Below, piece after piece: positions 43,992 through 52,939 of a stretch of 64,000 nt of DNA (positions are counted from its first letter, which is position 1; each line of letters begins with the position of its first letter). This DNA comes from QQVM01 sp964544885. Its GTDB lineage: Bacteria > Bacteroidota > Bacteroidia > AKYH767-A > 2013-40CM-41-45. The translations under genes and the position numbers were made by a program. The stretch is from the NCBI GenBank assembly GCA_964544885.1, contig CAZJDX010000011.1, positions 1 through 64,000 of the forward strand, read 5' to 3'. Under the pieces are notes generated by a model that saw only the letters and a program-made list of their open reading frames with translations, was not told where the DNA came from and searched no databases.

Positions 43992-45038
43992 TCAGCTCAC
44001 AGGTTTAAAGTACTCCAGCAGATCCTGATCAATTTTAACTTCGCTGACCTTCCTTGCTTTAAATTCAGGAGACCTCAAGCCCTTGCCGAGAGTTACATTT
44101 CCGGTGAATACACGGGCCTCATCCCAGCAACCCAAGTCAATGAAGGATTGTAACAGTCCCGCACCGCCTTCTATGATAATGGATTGAATTGATTTTTGAA
44201 ACAGTACCTCGGTTATTTGCTCTATTACCGACCTCTTCATGTCAATCTTTCTATATTCGAGATGATGCATGCTCTCCTCCCGTATACCGTTCAGAACAAG
44301 TGTCGGTACACGCTGATCGAAAAGTCTGAGTGTTTTGCTTAAACTAAGCTCTGGATCAAGAACGATCCTCAAGGGTTGCCTGCCTGGCCATTCTCTTAAA
44401 GTCAGTGCCGGATCGTCTGTCATCGCTGTTTTCTTTCCAACCATTACCGCCTGTTCCTGCGATCTCCAGCAATGTACAAGCTTTCGACTGTACCTGTTAC
44501 TGATCCAGCGATTCTTCTCGTCCGGTTTTGCTGCGGCGATAAAGCGATCTTTGCTCTGGGCAAACTTCAGAATGATGTAAGGTCTTGACTTTTGATGAAA
44601 AGTCATAAACCTCTTGTTGAGTTCGATCGCTTCCTTTTCCAGTATTCCCGTCACAACATCCATACCGGCCTCCTTGAGCTTGTTGATTCCCCTTCCTCTT
44701 ACTTTGATGAAAGGATCCCCACAGGCAATGACAACTTTCCTGAAACCGTATTTAATGATCAGGTCTGCACAGGGCGGGGTTTTTCCTGAATGTGAACAGG
44801 GTTCCAGACTTACATACAAAGTGCTCTCCTTGAAAACTTCAGGAGAATGGTTATTCATTGCATCTTCTATGGCATGTACCTCCGCGTGCGCTTCACCCCA
44901 TTTTTGATGAAATCCTTCTCCGATGATCTTGTCATGATGAACAATTAACGCTCCCACCATGGGATTGGGGGCAACCATCCCCAGACCATTTTCCGCAAGC
45001 TGCAGACATCGGTACATATAATACTCATCTCTGATCAC
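43992..45038 (-). CDS. ribD: Bifunctional riboflavin biosynthesis deaminase/reductase
   Basis: It carries out the second and third steps of riboflavin synthesis. The N-terminal deaminase (residues of about 1-145) has the zinc motifs HAEVHAIEDA and LEPCSHSGKTPPCADLI, and the C-terminal reductase (about 150-345) begins PYIILKFAQSKDRFIA and ends with EGGAGLLQSFIDLGCWDE. The length of 348 is normal. ribH lies about 6 kb away in the same orientation. No FMN riboswitch was recognised upstream. Confidence 0.95.
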   Translation of the reverse strand: MIRDEYYMYRCLQLAENGLGMVAPNPMVGALIVHHDKIIGEGFHQKWGEAHAEVHAIEDAMNNHSPEVFKESTLYVSLEPCSHSGKTPPCADLIIKYGFRKVVIACGDPFIKVRGRGINKLKEAGMDVVTGILEKEAIELNKRFMTFHQKSRPYIILKFAQSKDRFIAAAKPDEKNRWISNRYSRKLVHCWRSQEQAVMVGKKTAMTDDPALTLREWPGRQPLRIVLDPELSLSKTLRLFDQRVPTLVLNGIREESMHHLEYRKIDMKRSVIEQITEVLFQKSIQSIIIEGGAGLLQSFIDLGCWDEARVFTGNVTLGKGLRSPEFKARKVSEVKIDQDLLEYFKPVS

Positions 45039-45090
45039 GCGGTGAAATTAGTGAATTAGAAGGAGTAAAAATTCAGCCTCCCAATTTCAT

Positions 45091-45098
45091 TACCTTCG
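45091..45098 (+). promoter_or_regulatory. -7-like box (TACCTTCG) directly before prmC
   Basis: TACCTTCG resembles the TAnnTTTG box and ends four bases before the ATG at 45103; the same octamer occurs before surE (56901-56908). The position would give a nearly leaderless transcript. Confidence 0.4.
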
Positions 45099-45102
45099 CC
45101 GG

Positions 45103-45981
45103 ATGAGGACTACTGGTGATATGGTCTCTTTATACAGAACAACATTGTCATCCTTGTATGCTCCGGAAGAAGCGGAACAGGTTATACTGTATGCTTTTGA
45201 GCACGTGAAAGGTTATTCCAGGGCAGATATTATTCTTGAAAAACTGACTCCGCTTTCAACGGAAGACGAGGAAGGCCTGCTGAAAATTCTGTCTGATTTG
45301 TATAACGGCAAGCCCATTCAGCAGGTCTTGGGCTATGCCTGGTTTTTATCGGAGAAGTTTATCATTGATGAGAATGTTTTAATTCCCCGACCTGAAACAG
45401 CAGAACTTGTTCGCTGGATAATTCAGGATCATGCTCAACAAAGATCTGAAAGGCTGAACATCCTCGATATGTGTACCGGTAGCGGATGTATTGCGCTGAC
45501 CCTTGCAAAGTATTCTACATCATGGCAGCTCAACGGTGTGGATATTTCCGATGATGCCCTTAAAATCGCCTCACTCAACAGTAAGGCTATGGGAACGGAA
45601 GTCTCTTTCCTAAGGGGCGACCTCCTAAACATTGAAAAGGATGAGGTATTAAAATCCTTCTATGGTAAGGACTTTGATATCGTCGTTTGTAATCCACCTT
45701 ATATTCCATTATCCGAATCTGGCACTATGCACAACAGGGTGACTGGGCATGAACCCCACATCGCTTTGTTCGTACCGGATGATGATCCGCTCCTGTTTTA
45801 CAGAAAGCTGCTGGAGCTTTCGTCCGGCATCATGAGGCCGGGAGCTAAGATATATGTGGAAATTCATCAGGACTATGGCGACAGCCTTATTCACTTATTC
45901 AATACTTGCGGCTTTTCCGGCGCTGTTCTGAAGAAAGATATGTTCGGCAGGAACCGGATGATCTCCGCCGGTTTTATGTGA
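45103..45981 (+). CDS. prmC: Peptide chain release factor N5-glutamine methyltransferase
   Basis: It methylates the glutamine of the GGQ motif in release factors. The 292-residue protein has an N-terminal helical domain (about 1-95), the SAM-binding ILDMCTGSGCIALTLAKY, and the family-defining VVCNPPYIP, in which NPPY binds the target glutamine. The divergent upstream gene is ribD, and ligA follows. Confidence 0.95.
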   Translation: MRTTGDMVSLYRTTLSSLYAPEEAEQVILYAFEHVKGYSRADIILEKLTPLSTEDEEGLLKILSDLYNGKPIQQVLGYAWFLSEKFIIDENVLIPRPETAELVRWIIQDHAQQRSERLNILDMCTGSGCIALTLAKYSTSWQLNGVDISDDALKIASLNSKAMGTEVSFLRGDLLNIEKDEVLKSFYGKDFDIVVCNPPYIPLSESGTMHNRVTGHEPHIALFVPDDDPLLFYRKLLELSSGIMRPGAKIYVEIHQDYGDSLIHLFNTCGFSGAVLKKDMFGRNRMISAGFM

Positions 45982-46009
45982 ATCTATCTTTTATCTTTGA
46001 CACCCCGCC

Positions 46010-48097
46010 ATGACTAAAAGTGAAATAGAACGCAGGATCATCGAACTTAGGAAAGAAATCGACGAGCACAATCATTATTATTATGTCGAATCTAATCCGA
46101 GAATTTCTGATTTTGAATTTGATAAATTACTGGAAGAGCTCATAAAACTTGAAAAGGAGAATCCTGAATTTATTTCAGCCGAGTCTCCTTCCCAAAGAGT
46201 GGGTGGAGCCGTAACAAAAGAATTCAGACAAGTCAGGCATAAGGTTCCGATGCTCTCGCTGGGCAATACCTATTCAGAGGAAGAGTTGCGTGATTTTGAT
46301 GAACGCATCCGTAAAGCGGTAGGCGATGATTTCGACTATGTGTGCGAACTCAAGTTTGATGGAGTGGCAATCGGGATTACCTATGTTGATGGCCGGCTTT
46401 CACAAGCTGTGACCAGGGGAGACGGGGTTCAGGGCGATGATGTGAGCGCTAATGTCCGTACCATACGCAGTATTCCTCTCCAGCTCAGAAGCGGCGACTT
46501 CCCGCGTGAGTTTGAGGTCAGGGGCGAGATTATCATGCCAAGGCATTCCTTTGACCGGATCAATGCCGACATGGAAAGGCAGCTTACCGAAGACGGTTAT
46601 GGTCCGGAGGAGATCCTGGAGAAGCTCTTGAAGAATCCCCGAAACGCTGCTTCCGGTACCCTGAAGATGCAGGACTCAAAAATAGTGGCCAAACGTGGCC
46701 TGGATTGTTTCTGTTATGGGGTTCTTGGCGATGACCTGCCTTTTGAAACACATTTCAGTTCGCTCCAGAAGTTGCGTCAATGGGGATTCAAGGTCAGCGA
46801 ACACACAAAACAAGTGAAAGATATCAAAGATGTGTTTTCTTTCCTTGACCATTGGGAGCAAAGACGTTTTGATCTTGACTATGATACCGATGGGGTAGTG
46901 ATAAAAGTAAATTCTTTCAGCACGCAGGAAGAGCTTGGATTCACGGCGAAGTCACCCCGGTGGGCCATTGCTTACAAATACAAATCCGAGAGCGTTTCAA
47001 CGGAGCTGCTTTCTGTCACTTATCAGGTGGGAAGGACCGGAGCCATCACCCCGGTTGCCAATCTTTCTCCTTTGCAACTTGCCGGCACCACAGTCAGAAG
47101 AGCTACCTTGCATAATGCGGATCAGATGGAAAAACTTGACCTGCATGCCGGTGACTGGGTATTTGTAGAGAAAGGCGGAGAGATTATTCCAAAGATCACC
47201 GCCGTTGACCTGCAGAAGAGGAAGCCCGGTACAAAGGCGATTAAGTATATTTCGAAATGTCCTGAATGTGGCTCGGATCTTTACAGAAATGAACTCGAAG
47301 CCCTGCATTACTGCCCTAATTCTCTTGCCTGTCCTCCACAGATTAAAGGACGTATAGAACATTTTATCAGCCGGCGGGCAATGGATATTGACAGTCTGGG
47401 AGAAGGAAAAGTTGAATTGCTCTTTGAAAAAGGCTTGATAAAAACTCCGGCTGATCTTTACCGCCTGCAAGAAAGCGATTTGCTTGGTCTCGAAAAGGTA
47501 ATAGAACAGGAAGGCGAGTCGAAGTCGAGAAAAATCTCGCTCCGGAAAAAATCCGTGGAAAAGATTCTTTCTGGCATCAGGGAATCTTTGAATGTTCCCT
47601 TTGAACGTGTACTGTATGCCATCGGAATCAGATATGTAGGAGAAACCGTGGCAAAAAAACTGGCTCGTCATTTTAAAAGTATGGATGCGCTTAGGAAAGC
47701 GAATTACGACGACTTGACAGCTGCCGAGGAAGTTGGCGAGAAGATCGCGCATAGCATTCTGGAATTCTTCAGAAATACCCGGAATATCAGACTCATTGAA
47801 GAGTTGAAAGCAGCCGGATTACAGATGGAGTATGCCGGTGCCCCTGAGGCTACTCCGCTGAGTAACAGGCTGGCCGGAAAATCATTTGTCGTTTCAGGTA
47901 CTTTCAGTAATTTCAACCGGGATGAATTGAAACTGCTTATCGAACAGCACGGTGGCAAAAACCTGAGCGGCGTTTCTTCTAAAACAAGTTTCATGATTGC
48001 AGGTGAGGATTCCGGACCGTCAAAACTTGAAAAGGCGGAAAAGCTCAGCGTTCCGGTGATCTCTATTGATGATTTTCTGAAAATGATTGAAGAATAA
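46010..48097 (+). CDS. ligA: NAD-dependent DNA ligase
   Basis: It seals nicks in DNA using NAD. The 695-residue protein has the Ia domain, the adenylation domain with the catalytic Lys in CELKFDGVAI, the OB fold (VGRTGAITPVANL), a zinc finger with four Cys (CPECGSD and HYCPNSLACP), helix-hairpin-helix repeats, and a C-terminal BRCT domain (LAGKSFVVSGTFSNF). A -7-like TATCTTTG at 45992-45999 precedes the ATG by 10 bases. All expected domains are present. Confidence 0.97.
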   Translation: MTKSEIERRIIELRKEIDEHNHYYYVESNPRISDFEFDKLLEELIKLEKENPEFISAESPSQRVGGAVTKEFRQVRHKVPMLSLGNTYSEEELRDFDERIRKAVGDDFDYVCELKFDGVAIGITYVDGRLSQAVTRGDGVQGDDVSANVRTIRSIPLQLRSGDFPREFEVRGEIIMPRHSFDRINADMERQLTEDGYGPEEILEKLLKNPRNAASGTLKMQDSKIVAKRGLDCFCYGVLGDDLPFETHFSSLQKLRQWGFKVSEHTKQVKDIKDVFSFLDHWEQRRFDLDYDTDGVVIKVNSFSTQEELGFTAKSPRWAIAYKYKSESVSTELLSVTYQVGRTGAITPVANLSPLQLAGTTVRRATLHNADQMEKLDLHAGDWVFVEKGGEIIPKITAVDLQKRKPGTKAIKYISKCPECGSDLYRNELEALHYCPNSLACPPQIKGRIEHFISRRAMDIDSLGEGKVELLFEKGLIKTPADLYRLQESDLLGLEKVIEQEGESKSRKISLRKKSVEKILSGIRESLNVPFERVLYAIGIRYVGETVAKKLARHFKSMDALRKANYDDLTAAEEVGEKIAHSILEFFRNTRNIRLIEELKAAGLQMEYAGAPEATPLSNRLAGKSFVVSGTFSNFNRDELKLLIEQHGGKNLSGVSSKTSFMIAGEDSGPSKLEKAEKLSVPVISIDDFLKMIEE

Positions 48098-48098
48098 T

Positions 48099-48656
48099 AT
48101 GGGTATTTCAAGAACGCTCAGAGCAAGATTGGGACAGCTTCGTTTCCTGAAAGCGGTTCAGAAGCAAAAGCATGAAGTAGCCGTCAGGAATTTTGATGAT
48201 GCACTCAGCATTGGCCTGCTCTACGATGCCACTGATGAAAGGGATTATGAAGCGGTGAGAAATTATGTAAAGAAGGTCAGAACGGTATATAAAAAGGATA
48301 TTCTTGCCATGGGTTTTGTGGACAGGAAAAAACTGCCGGCAAGCCAGTTTGCACAATATGGTCTAGATTTTTTTACCCGCAGCGATCTTGACTTCCGTCT
48401 CATTCCCACCGACCCGATCGTGAAGAATTTCATTGAGAAGGATTTTGATATTCTGATAAACCTGACTCCGGGCAATTGTTTCCCGCTCAGATACATCGCC
48501 GCCATGTCGAAATCAAAGTTCAGGGTCGGTCGCTATGATCAGAAAAATACGGCTTGTTACGACATGATGATTCACATCAACGGAGATCCATCCATCAAAG
48601 ATGTGATCGATGAAACCGAACATTTTCTCAAAAAGATAAAACCTGTCCACTCATGA
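48099..48656 (+). CDS. DUF6913-family protein
   Basis: The product has 185 residues from ATG 48099, one base after the ligA stop; a TTG 12 bases earlier would overlap it. The sequence has VRNFDDALSIGLLYDATDERDYEAVRNYVKKV and a later EKDFDILINLTPGNCFPLRYIAAMS, typical of a Bacteroidota family without known function. It overlaps dapA by four bases, which may indicate a shared transcript. No signal peptide or catalytic motif is seen. Confidence 0.75.
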   Translation: MGISRTLRARLGQLRFLKAVQKQKHEVAVRNFDDALSIGLLYDATDERDYEAVRNYVKKVRTVYKKDILAMGFVDRKKLPASQFAQYGLDFFTRSDLDFRLIPTDPIVKNFIEKDFDILINLTPGNCFPLRYIAAMSKSKFRVGRYDQKNTACYDMMIHINGDPSIKDVIDETEHFLKKIKPVHS

Positions 48657-49531
48657 ACCTGAATAAACTTAGAGGCACGGGAGTCGCGCTCGTTACGCCA
48701 TTTCATAAAGACGGAAGAGTTGATTTTAAGTGTTTCAAGAAATTGATCGACAGATGTATTGATGCCAAAGTGGACTACCTGGTTCCTTTGGGTACTACCG
48801 GGGAATCAGCCACCCTGTCAAAAGATGAAAAAAATGCGGTCACGGGATTTGTGACAGAAGTGGCTGACGGACGTTTGCCCGTTGTTCTGGGGATGGGTGG
48901 AAATAATACACAGGAATTGCTGCAGTCACTTGAAGATACTGATTTTTCAAGGATCGACGCGGTGCTGTCGGTTTCTCCTTATTATAACCGGCCTTCGCAG
49001 CGGGGCATACTGCAACATTATAAGATGTTTGCCTCTGAGTGCCCTGTTCCGGTAATTCTGTATAATGTTCCCGCCAGGACAGGAAGTAATATGGATGCCG
49101 ACATTACCCTTGAACTGGCTCATGATGTGAAAAATGTTATTGCCATAAAGGAAGCTTCGGGGAATTTTGAAAAGATCATGAAAATTATCAAGAACAAACC
49201 CAAAGATTTCCTGGTCATAAGCGGCGATGATGTGATCACTCTTCCTTTTCTTGCCTGTGGTGGCGATGGTGTGATCTCCGTCGTGGCGAATGCCTTTCCT
49301 AAAGACTTTTCCGAGATGGTCAGACAAGGTCTTGACGGCAACTTCGAGAAAGCACGTAAACTTCATTACAAATTGCTCGAATGGATGCACGCCATATTTG
49401 TTGACGGTAACCCTTCCGGTGTAAAAGGACTACTGAGTGTAATGGGCGTTTGCTCGGAATTTGTTCGGCTTCCTTTACTCCCTGTTTCCAGATCGGTCAT
49501 GAACCGTTTTGAAGCCATGCTGAAAGGCTGA
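48653..49531 (+). CDS. dapA: 4-hydroxy-tetrahydrodipicolinate synthase
   Basis: It catalyses the first committed step to diaminopimelate and lysine from aspartate semialdehyde and pyruvate. The 292-residue TIM barrel has PLGTTGESATLSKDE, the Tyr motif VSPYYNRPSQRG, and the Schiff-base Lys in NVIAIKEASGNFEK. The start overlaps the DUF6913 gene end as ATGA. Confidence 0.95.
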   Translation: MNLNKLRGTGVALVTPFHKDGRVDFKCFKKLIDRCIDAKVDYLVPLGTTGESATLSKDEKNAVTGFVTEVADGRLPVVLGMGGNNTQELLQSLEDTDFSRIDAVLSVSPYYNRPSQRGILQHYKMFASECPVPVILYNVPARTGSNMDADITLELAHDVKNVIAIKEASGNFEKIMKIIKNKPKDFLVISGDDVITLPFLACGGDGVISVVANAFPKDFSEMVRQGLDGNFEKARKLHYKLLEWMHAIFVDGNPSGVKGLLSVMGVCSEFVRLPLLPVSRSVMNRFEAMLKG

Positions 49532-49585
49532 CCTGAATCATCCTTTAATTGACTAATTTATTACCTTTAGTTTAAAATTGAAAGG

Positions 49586-50689
49586 ATGAAAAAACACTTA
49601 CTTTCAGCGCTGATCTTCCTGGCTTCAATCCCCGCAGGCCATGCTCAGATTACACTCACTGACGCCGATCTTCCGCATGCGAATGATACTTTCCGGCTAA
49701 GCATTGCACAGCCGGCTACAGGCATAGATCTTTCATTAACAGGTCCAAATCATGTCTGGGACTTCTCCATGCTTCTGCCGCAGTCGCAACGTGTTGACTC
49801 TTTCGTGGACGAAGCCTCTACCAATCCTGTATTCTCGGTTGTGTTTATCGATTTCCCGCTTAATTCAAATCGGTCAAACCAGGCAACTCCTTCCGCTGAT
49901 TTTAACCTGGGTGCTACCATCAGTCTAAGCGACGTGTACAATTTCTATTATAATTCATCATCCATGTATAAGCAGGTGGGTTTAGGGGCAGCGGTTAATG
50001 GCATCCCGGTACCCATCACTTTTTCGCCGCACGATATTGAATACAGGTTTCCTCTCCAATATGGAAATGCCGACAGTTCAGCCTCCGGTTATACTGTTGA
50101 TCTGACAAGCACCCTGGGGATCTTTTATAAGGTGAATATGTTTCGCCTGAACAATGTGGATGGATGGGGATCGCTGATAAGCCCGCTGGGTACCTTTGAT
50201 GTGCTCAGGGTACATTCCGTTGTCACTCAGGAAGACAGTATCTATCTGGATACCCTTGGAACAGGAATCGGATTTCCGGCCATTACAAGACATGAATACA
50301 AATGGCTGTGTGCCGGGCAAGGTGTACCTTTGTTACAGATAAACACAACGGCAACCGGAATTATTACACAGATACTTTACCGAGATATCCGACGCTCACT
50401 CGTGGGTATCGAAAGCAATGAGCCGGGCCGGGAGGGTGTAAGCATATACCCGAATCCGAGTGATGGAGAGATAAGACTTGATCTGAAGCTGGACCAGAAT
50501 TCAAGTCTTTCTGCTGACCTTTTTTCTTTTGATGGCAGGCTTGTTTATTCTGTACCTGTGAGGCAACTCACATCAGGAGAACATTCACTGAAGCTGGATT
50601 TCAGGTCCGATGCCCTGGCCGGCGGAAAATATCTGTTGAAAGTCAATCTGAATGGAAATCTATCCTACCGGATCCTGATGGTGGAGTAG
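49586..50689 (+). CDS. Secreted protein with T9SS sorting domain, unknown function
   Basis: This 367-residue protein has a signal peptide (to about residue 20, AGHAQ), a long beta-rich middle section without a recognised catalytic motif, and a C-terminal sorting domain from VSIYPNPSDGEIRLDL to the end (RILMVE). It should be exported by the type IX system and anchored or released at the surface. Upstream, TACCTTTA at 49562 is a possible -7 box. Function not recognised. Confidence 0.75.
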   Translation: MKKHLLSALIFLASIPAGHAQITLTDADLPHANDTFRLSIAQPATGIDLSLTGPNHVWDFSMLLPQSQRVDSFVDEASTNPVFSVVFIDFPLNSNRSNQATPSADFNLGATISLSDVYNFYYNSSSMYKQVGLGAAVNGIPVPITFSPHDIEYRFPLQYGNADSSASGYTVDLTSTLGIFYKVNMFRLNNVDGWGSLISPLGTFDVLRVHSVVTQEDSIYLDTLGTGIGFPAITRHEYKWLCAGQGVPLLQINTTATGIITQILYRDIRRSLVGIESNEPGREGVSIYPNPSDGEIRLDLKLDQNSSLSADLFSFDGRLVYSVPVRQLTSGEHSLKLDFRSDALAGGKYLLKVNLNGNLSYRILMVE

Positions 50690-50703
50690 AGGGATGCTCC
50701 TGT

Positions 50704-51204
50704 TCAGGAGGAACTCTTAAGTTTTCTGTTCAGGTCAATCATCTTTATCGCCGTTATAGCGGCTTCTACACCCTTATTACCGTGTTTCCCTCCGGCTCTT
50801 TCCATAGCCTGCTCCTCATTCGCGGGAGTAAGAACCCCAAAAATAAAAGGTATGGAGTGCTTGATGCTCAAATCAGTCAGACCGACTGCGACAGCCTGAC
50901 AAATGAAATCAAAATGGCGTGTCTCGCCCTGTATCACACAACCAAGACAGATCACTGCATCCGGTTTTTCTTTTTCCTTCATCCATTGCGCTCCGGTAGT
51001 CAGTTCAAAACTGCCGGGAACCTTTGATACAACGATCTGTGCAGTTGAACATCCGTGTTCCTCCAGTGTCTTCAAGGCTCCCTGAAGCAACGCCTCTGTA
51101 ATATGACCATTCCATTCACTGACTACAATGCCAATCTTCATCCCTTTTGCAGAGGGCACTGCAGAGGCATCAAAAGTAGAAAGGTTTTTGAGTTTACTGG
51201 ACAT
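50704..51204 (-). CDS. ribH: 6,7-dimethyl-8-ribityllumazine synthase
   Basis: It catalyses the penultimate step of riboflavin synthesis. The 166-residue protein has IGIVVSEWNGHITEALLQGA, KVPGSFELTTGAQW, VICLGCVIQGETRHFDFIC with the catalytic His, and IPFIFGVLTPANEEQAMERAG. The ATG lies directly after the T run of a terminator hairpin, leaving no room for a Shine-Dalgarno sequence. It probably shares a promoter region with the TPR gene or has its own. Confidence 0.95.
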   Translation of the reverse strand: MSSKLKNLSTFDASAVPSAKGMKIGIVVSEWNGHITEALLQGALKTLEEHGCSTAQIVVSKVPGSFELTTGAQWMKEKEKPDAVICLGCVIQGETRHFDFICQAVAVGLTDLSIKHSIPFIFGVLTPANEEQAMERAGGKHGNKGVEAAITAIKMIDLNRKLKSSS

Positions 51205-51205
51205 G

Positions 51206-51236
51206 ATAAAAAAAGAAAACCGGACATGGCCCGGTT
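51206..51236 (-). terminator. Intrinsic terminator abutting ribH
   Basis: On the minus strand AACCGG (51231-51236) pairs with CCGGTT (51218-51223) around a seven-base loop, followed by TTCTTTTTTT. It lies between the TPR gene stop and the ribH ATG (51204), so read-through into ribH would be reduced or regulated. Confidence 0.7.
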
Positions 51237-51243
51237 CTGAATT

Positions 51244-51930
51244 TTAATTTCCTTCTGACAAGGCTTCAGCCCTGGCAATGTACTTGTCTATTTGTGATCC
51301 TTCGGGAGAAGAGGAATAATCTTTCTTGATGATATCATAAACCTTCAAAGCAGATTTGTAATCACCACTGAGTTCCAGTGCACCCGCCCATTTCATCAGC
51401 AAAATAGGCGTTGAAAAGGAATTAGGTTTTTCTTTGGATGCTTTCTCATAATAATCAATGGCATCGGGAACTTGCTTGAGCTCCATGTAAGCGTCACCAA
51501 TGGCACCGTAACACAAAGCGCCGGTTATTTCGTCTTTAGCATCATAACTCTTGAGTGTTTCTATAGCTTTATCATATTCCTTTTGCTTCAGATAAGCCAT
51601 ACCCAGGTAATAACGGGCAATATTTCCGGAAGGACTGACAGAATAGTCGGAGACCAGTTCTTCAAGTCCTGGATTATTACCATCTCCATTGATGGCCAGG
51701 TTCAATGAATCCTTTTTGAAATATTCTTCTGCATGGAACAGATAAACTGATGCTTCTTTTTCTTTTCCGGCAACATATATTTTCTGATAGAAAATATATC
51801 CTCCGATAGCCAGAACCAGGGCGCCTATAATGATACCAAGGCTTTTCTTGTTCTGATCAATAAAGCTTTCAGTCTTGTTTATCGCAGCGGAGACGTCAAA
51901 ATCAGGTTGTTCCTGTGTGTTTTTAGTCAT
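51244..51930 (-). CDS. TPR-containing membrane-anchored protein
   Basis: The product has about 228 residues from ATG 51930 (an upstream TTG would add six). A single membrane helix (LGIIIGALVLAIGGYIFY, about residues 31-48) is followed by TPR repeats (ARYYLGMAYLKQKEYDKAIETL, CYGAIGDAYMELKQVPDAIDYYEKA and ALELSGDYKSALKVYDII). The layout is that of YfgM-like periplasmic scaffold proteins, which act with chaperones at the translocon. Specific partners are unknown. Confidence 0.8.
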   Translation of the reverse strand: MTKNTQEQPDFDVSAAINKTESFIDQNKKSLGIIIGALVLAIGGYIFYQKIYVAGKEKEASVYLFHAEEYFKKDSLNLAINGDGNNPGLEELVSDYSVSPSGNIARYYLGMAYLKQKEYDKAIETLKSYDAKDEITGALCYGAIGDAYMELKQVPDAIDYYEKASKEKPNSFSTPILLMKWAGALELSGDYKSALKVYDIIKKDYSSSPEGSQIDKYIARAEALSEGN

Positions 51931-52081
51931 TTTCTTGTTAATTTTCAAAAACAGGCTGCAAAAATAGCTTTTTTTCGATAACTCGCAATTTAAAGCCGTA
52001 AATTTGAAGCCTCATCGGGTGAACATTTCCGTCTTTTTTAGGTGAAAGGGAAGCTTGCCTGAATAAATCAGGAATTCAATA

Positions 52082-52939
52082 ATGCCGGATAGTATTAAAA
52101 TTATCGAATGCCCCCGGGATGCCATGCAGGGATGGAAGGAGTTTATTCCCACACAAGATAAGATTGCCTACCTGAACCTGCTGCTGAAAGCGGGCTTCGA
52201 CACCCTTGATTTCGGAAGCTTCGTTTCTCACCAGTTGATTCCTCAGTTGAAGGATACCGCCGAGGTACTTTCCGGGCTCGAATTAGAGGGATCAGACACA
52301 AAACTGTTGGCGATTGTAGCTAATCTTCGTGGCGCCAGAGAAGCCTGTGCTTTCGACGAGATAACATACCTGGGTTTTCCATTCTCTGTTTCTGAAGAAT
52401 TTCAGAAAAGGAATACGAACTCCACCATTGCGGAATCCCTTCAACGGGTAGAGGAAATTCAACACGAAGTCGGCAAATCTGATAAGAAGCTGGTCATCTA
52501 CATTTCCATGGGTTTTGGAAACCCCTATGGTGAACCCTGGAGCGCCGAACTGGTCAGCCTTTGGGTAAAACGGCTGGCACAAATGGGTATCCGCATCATC
52601 GCTCTTTCCGATACTATCGGGGTGAGTAATCCTGATAATATCAGCCAACTCTTTACTCACCTCATCCCTGAGATCCCTGAAGTAGAATTCGGTGCCCATC
52701 TTCATTCACACCGGAGCAGCTGGATGGAAAAGATAAGCGCAGCCTATGCAAGCGGATGCCGCCGCTTCGACAGCGCAATGAAAGGTGTCGGGGGCTGCCC
52801 CATGGCAAAAGATAAACTGGTTGGGAATCTGGCTACCGAAGACCTGGTTAGTTATTTTTCTGACAAACTGGATCTGAAACTCAATACTGAGTATTTCAAC
52901 AGATCACTGGCCATGGCATCCAGAATCTTCCATGACTGA
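52082..52939 (+). CDS. Hydroxymethylglutaryl-CoA lyase-family enzyme
   Basis: This 285-residue TIM-barrel lyase has KIIECPRDAMQGWK near the start, IIALSDTIGVSNPDNI in the middle, HLHSHRSSWMEK with metal-binding His, and the family's signature GVGGCPMAKDKLVGNLATED, whose Cys is catalytic in HMG-CoA lyase. It would cleave HMG-CoA to acetyl-CoA and acetoacetate in leucine catabolism. A related aldolase-type role is possible, since no other leucine-degradation genes are nearby. Confidence 0.88.
   Translation: MPDSIKIIECPRDAMQGWKEFIPTQDKIAYLNLLLKAGFDTLDFGSFVSHQLIPQLKDTAEVLSGLELEGSDTKLLAIVANLRGAREACAFDEITYLGFPFSVSEEFQKRNTNSTIAESLQRVEEIQHEVGKSDKKLVIYISMGFGNPYGEPWSAELVSLWVKRLAQMGIRIIALSDTIGVSNPDNISQLFTHLIPEIPEVEFGAHLHSHRSSWMEKISAAYASGCRRFDSAMKGVGGCPMAKDKLVGNLATEDLVSYFSDKLDLKLNTEYFNRSLAMASRIFHD

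Noticed and set aside
45039..45102. FMN riboswitch upstream of ribD
   Set aside because: The leader is only about 60 bases and shows none of the conserved RFN-element segments; likewise none before ribH.
50697..50710. CTCCTGTTCAGGAG palindrome between two convergent genes as a terminator
   Set aside because: Perfect but short, with a two-base loop and no T run on either strand; it overlaps the ribH stop codon.
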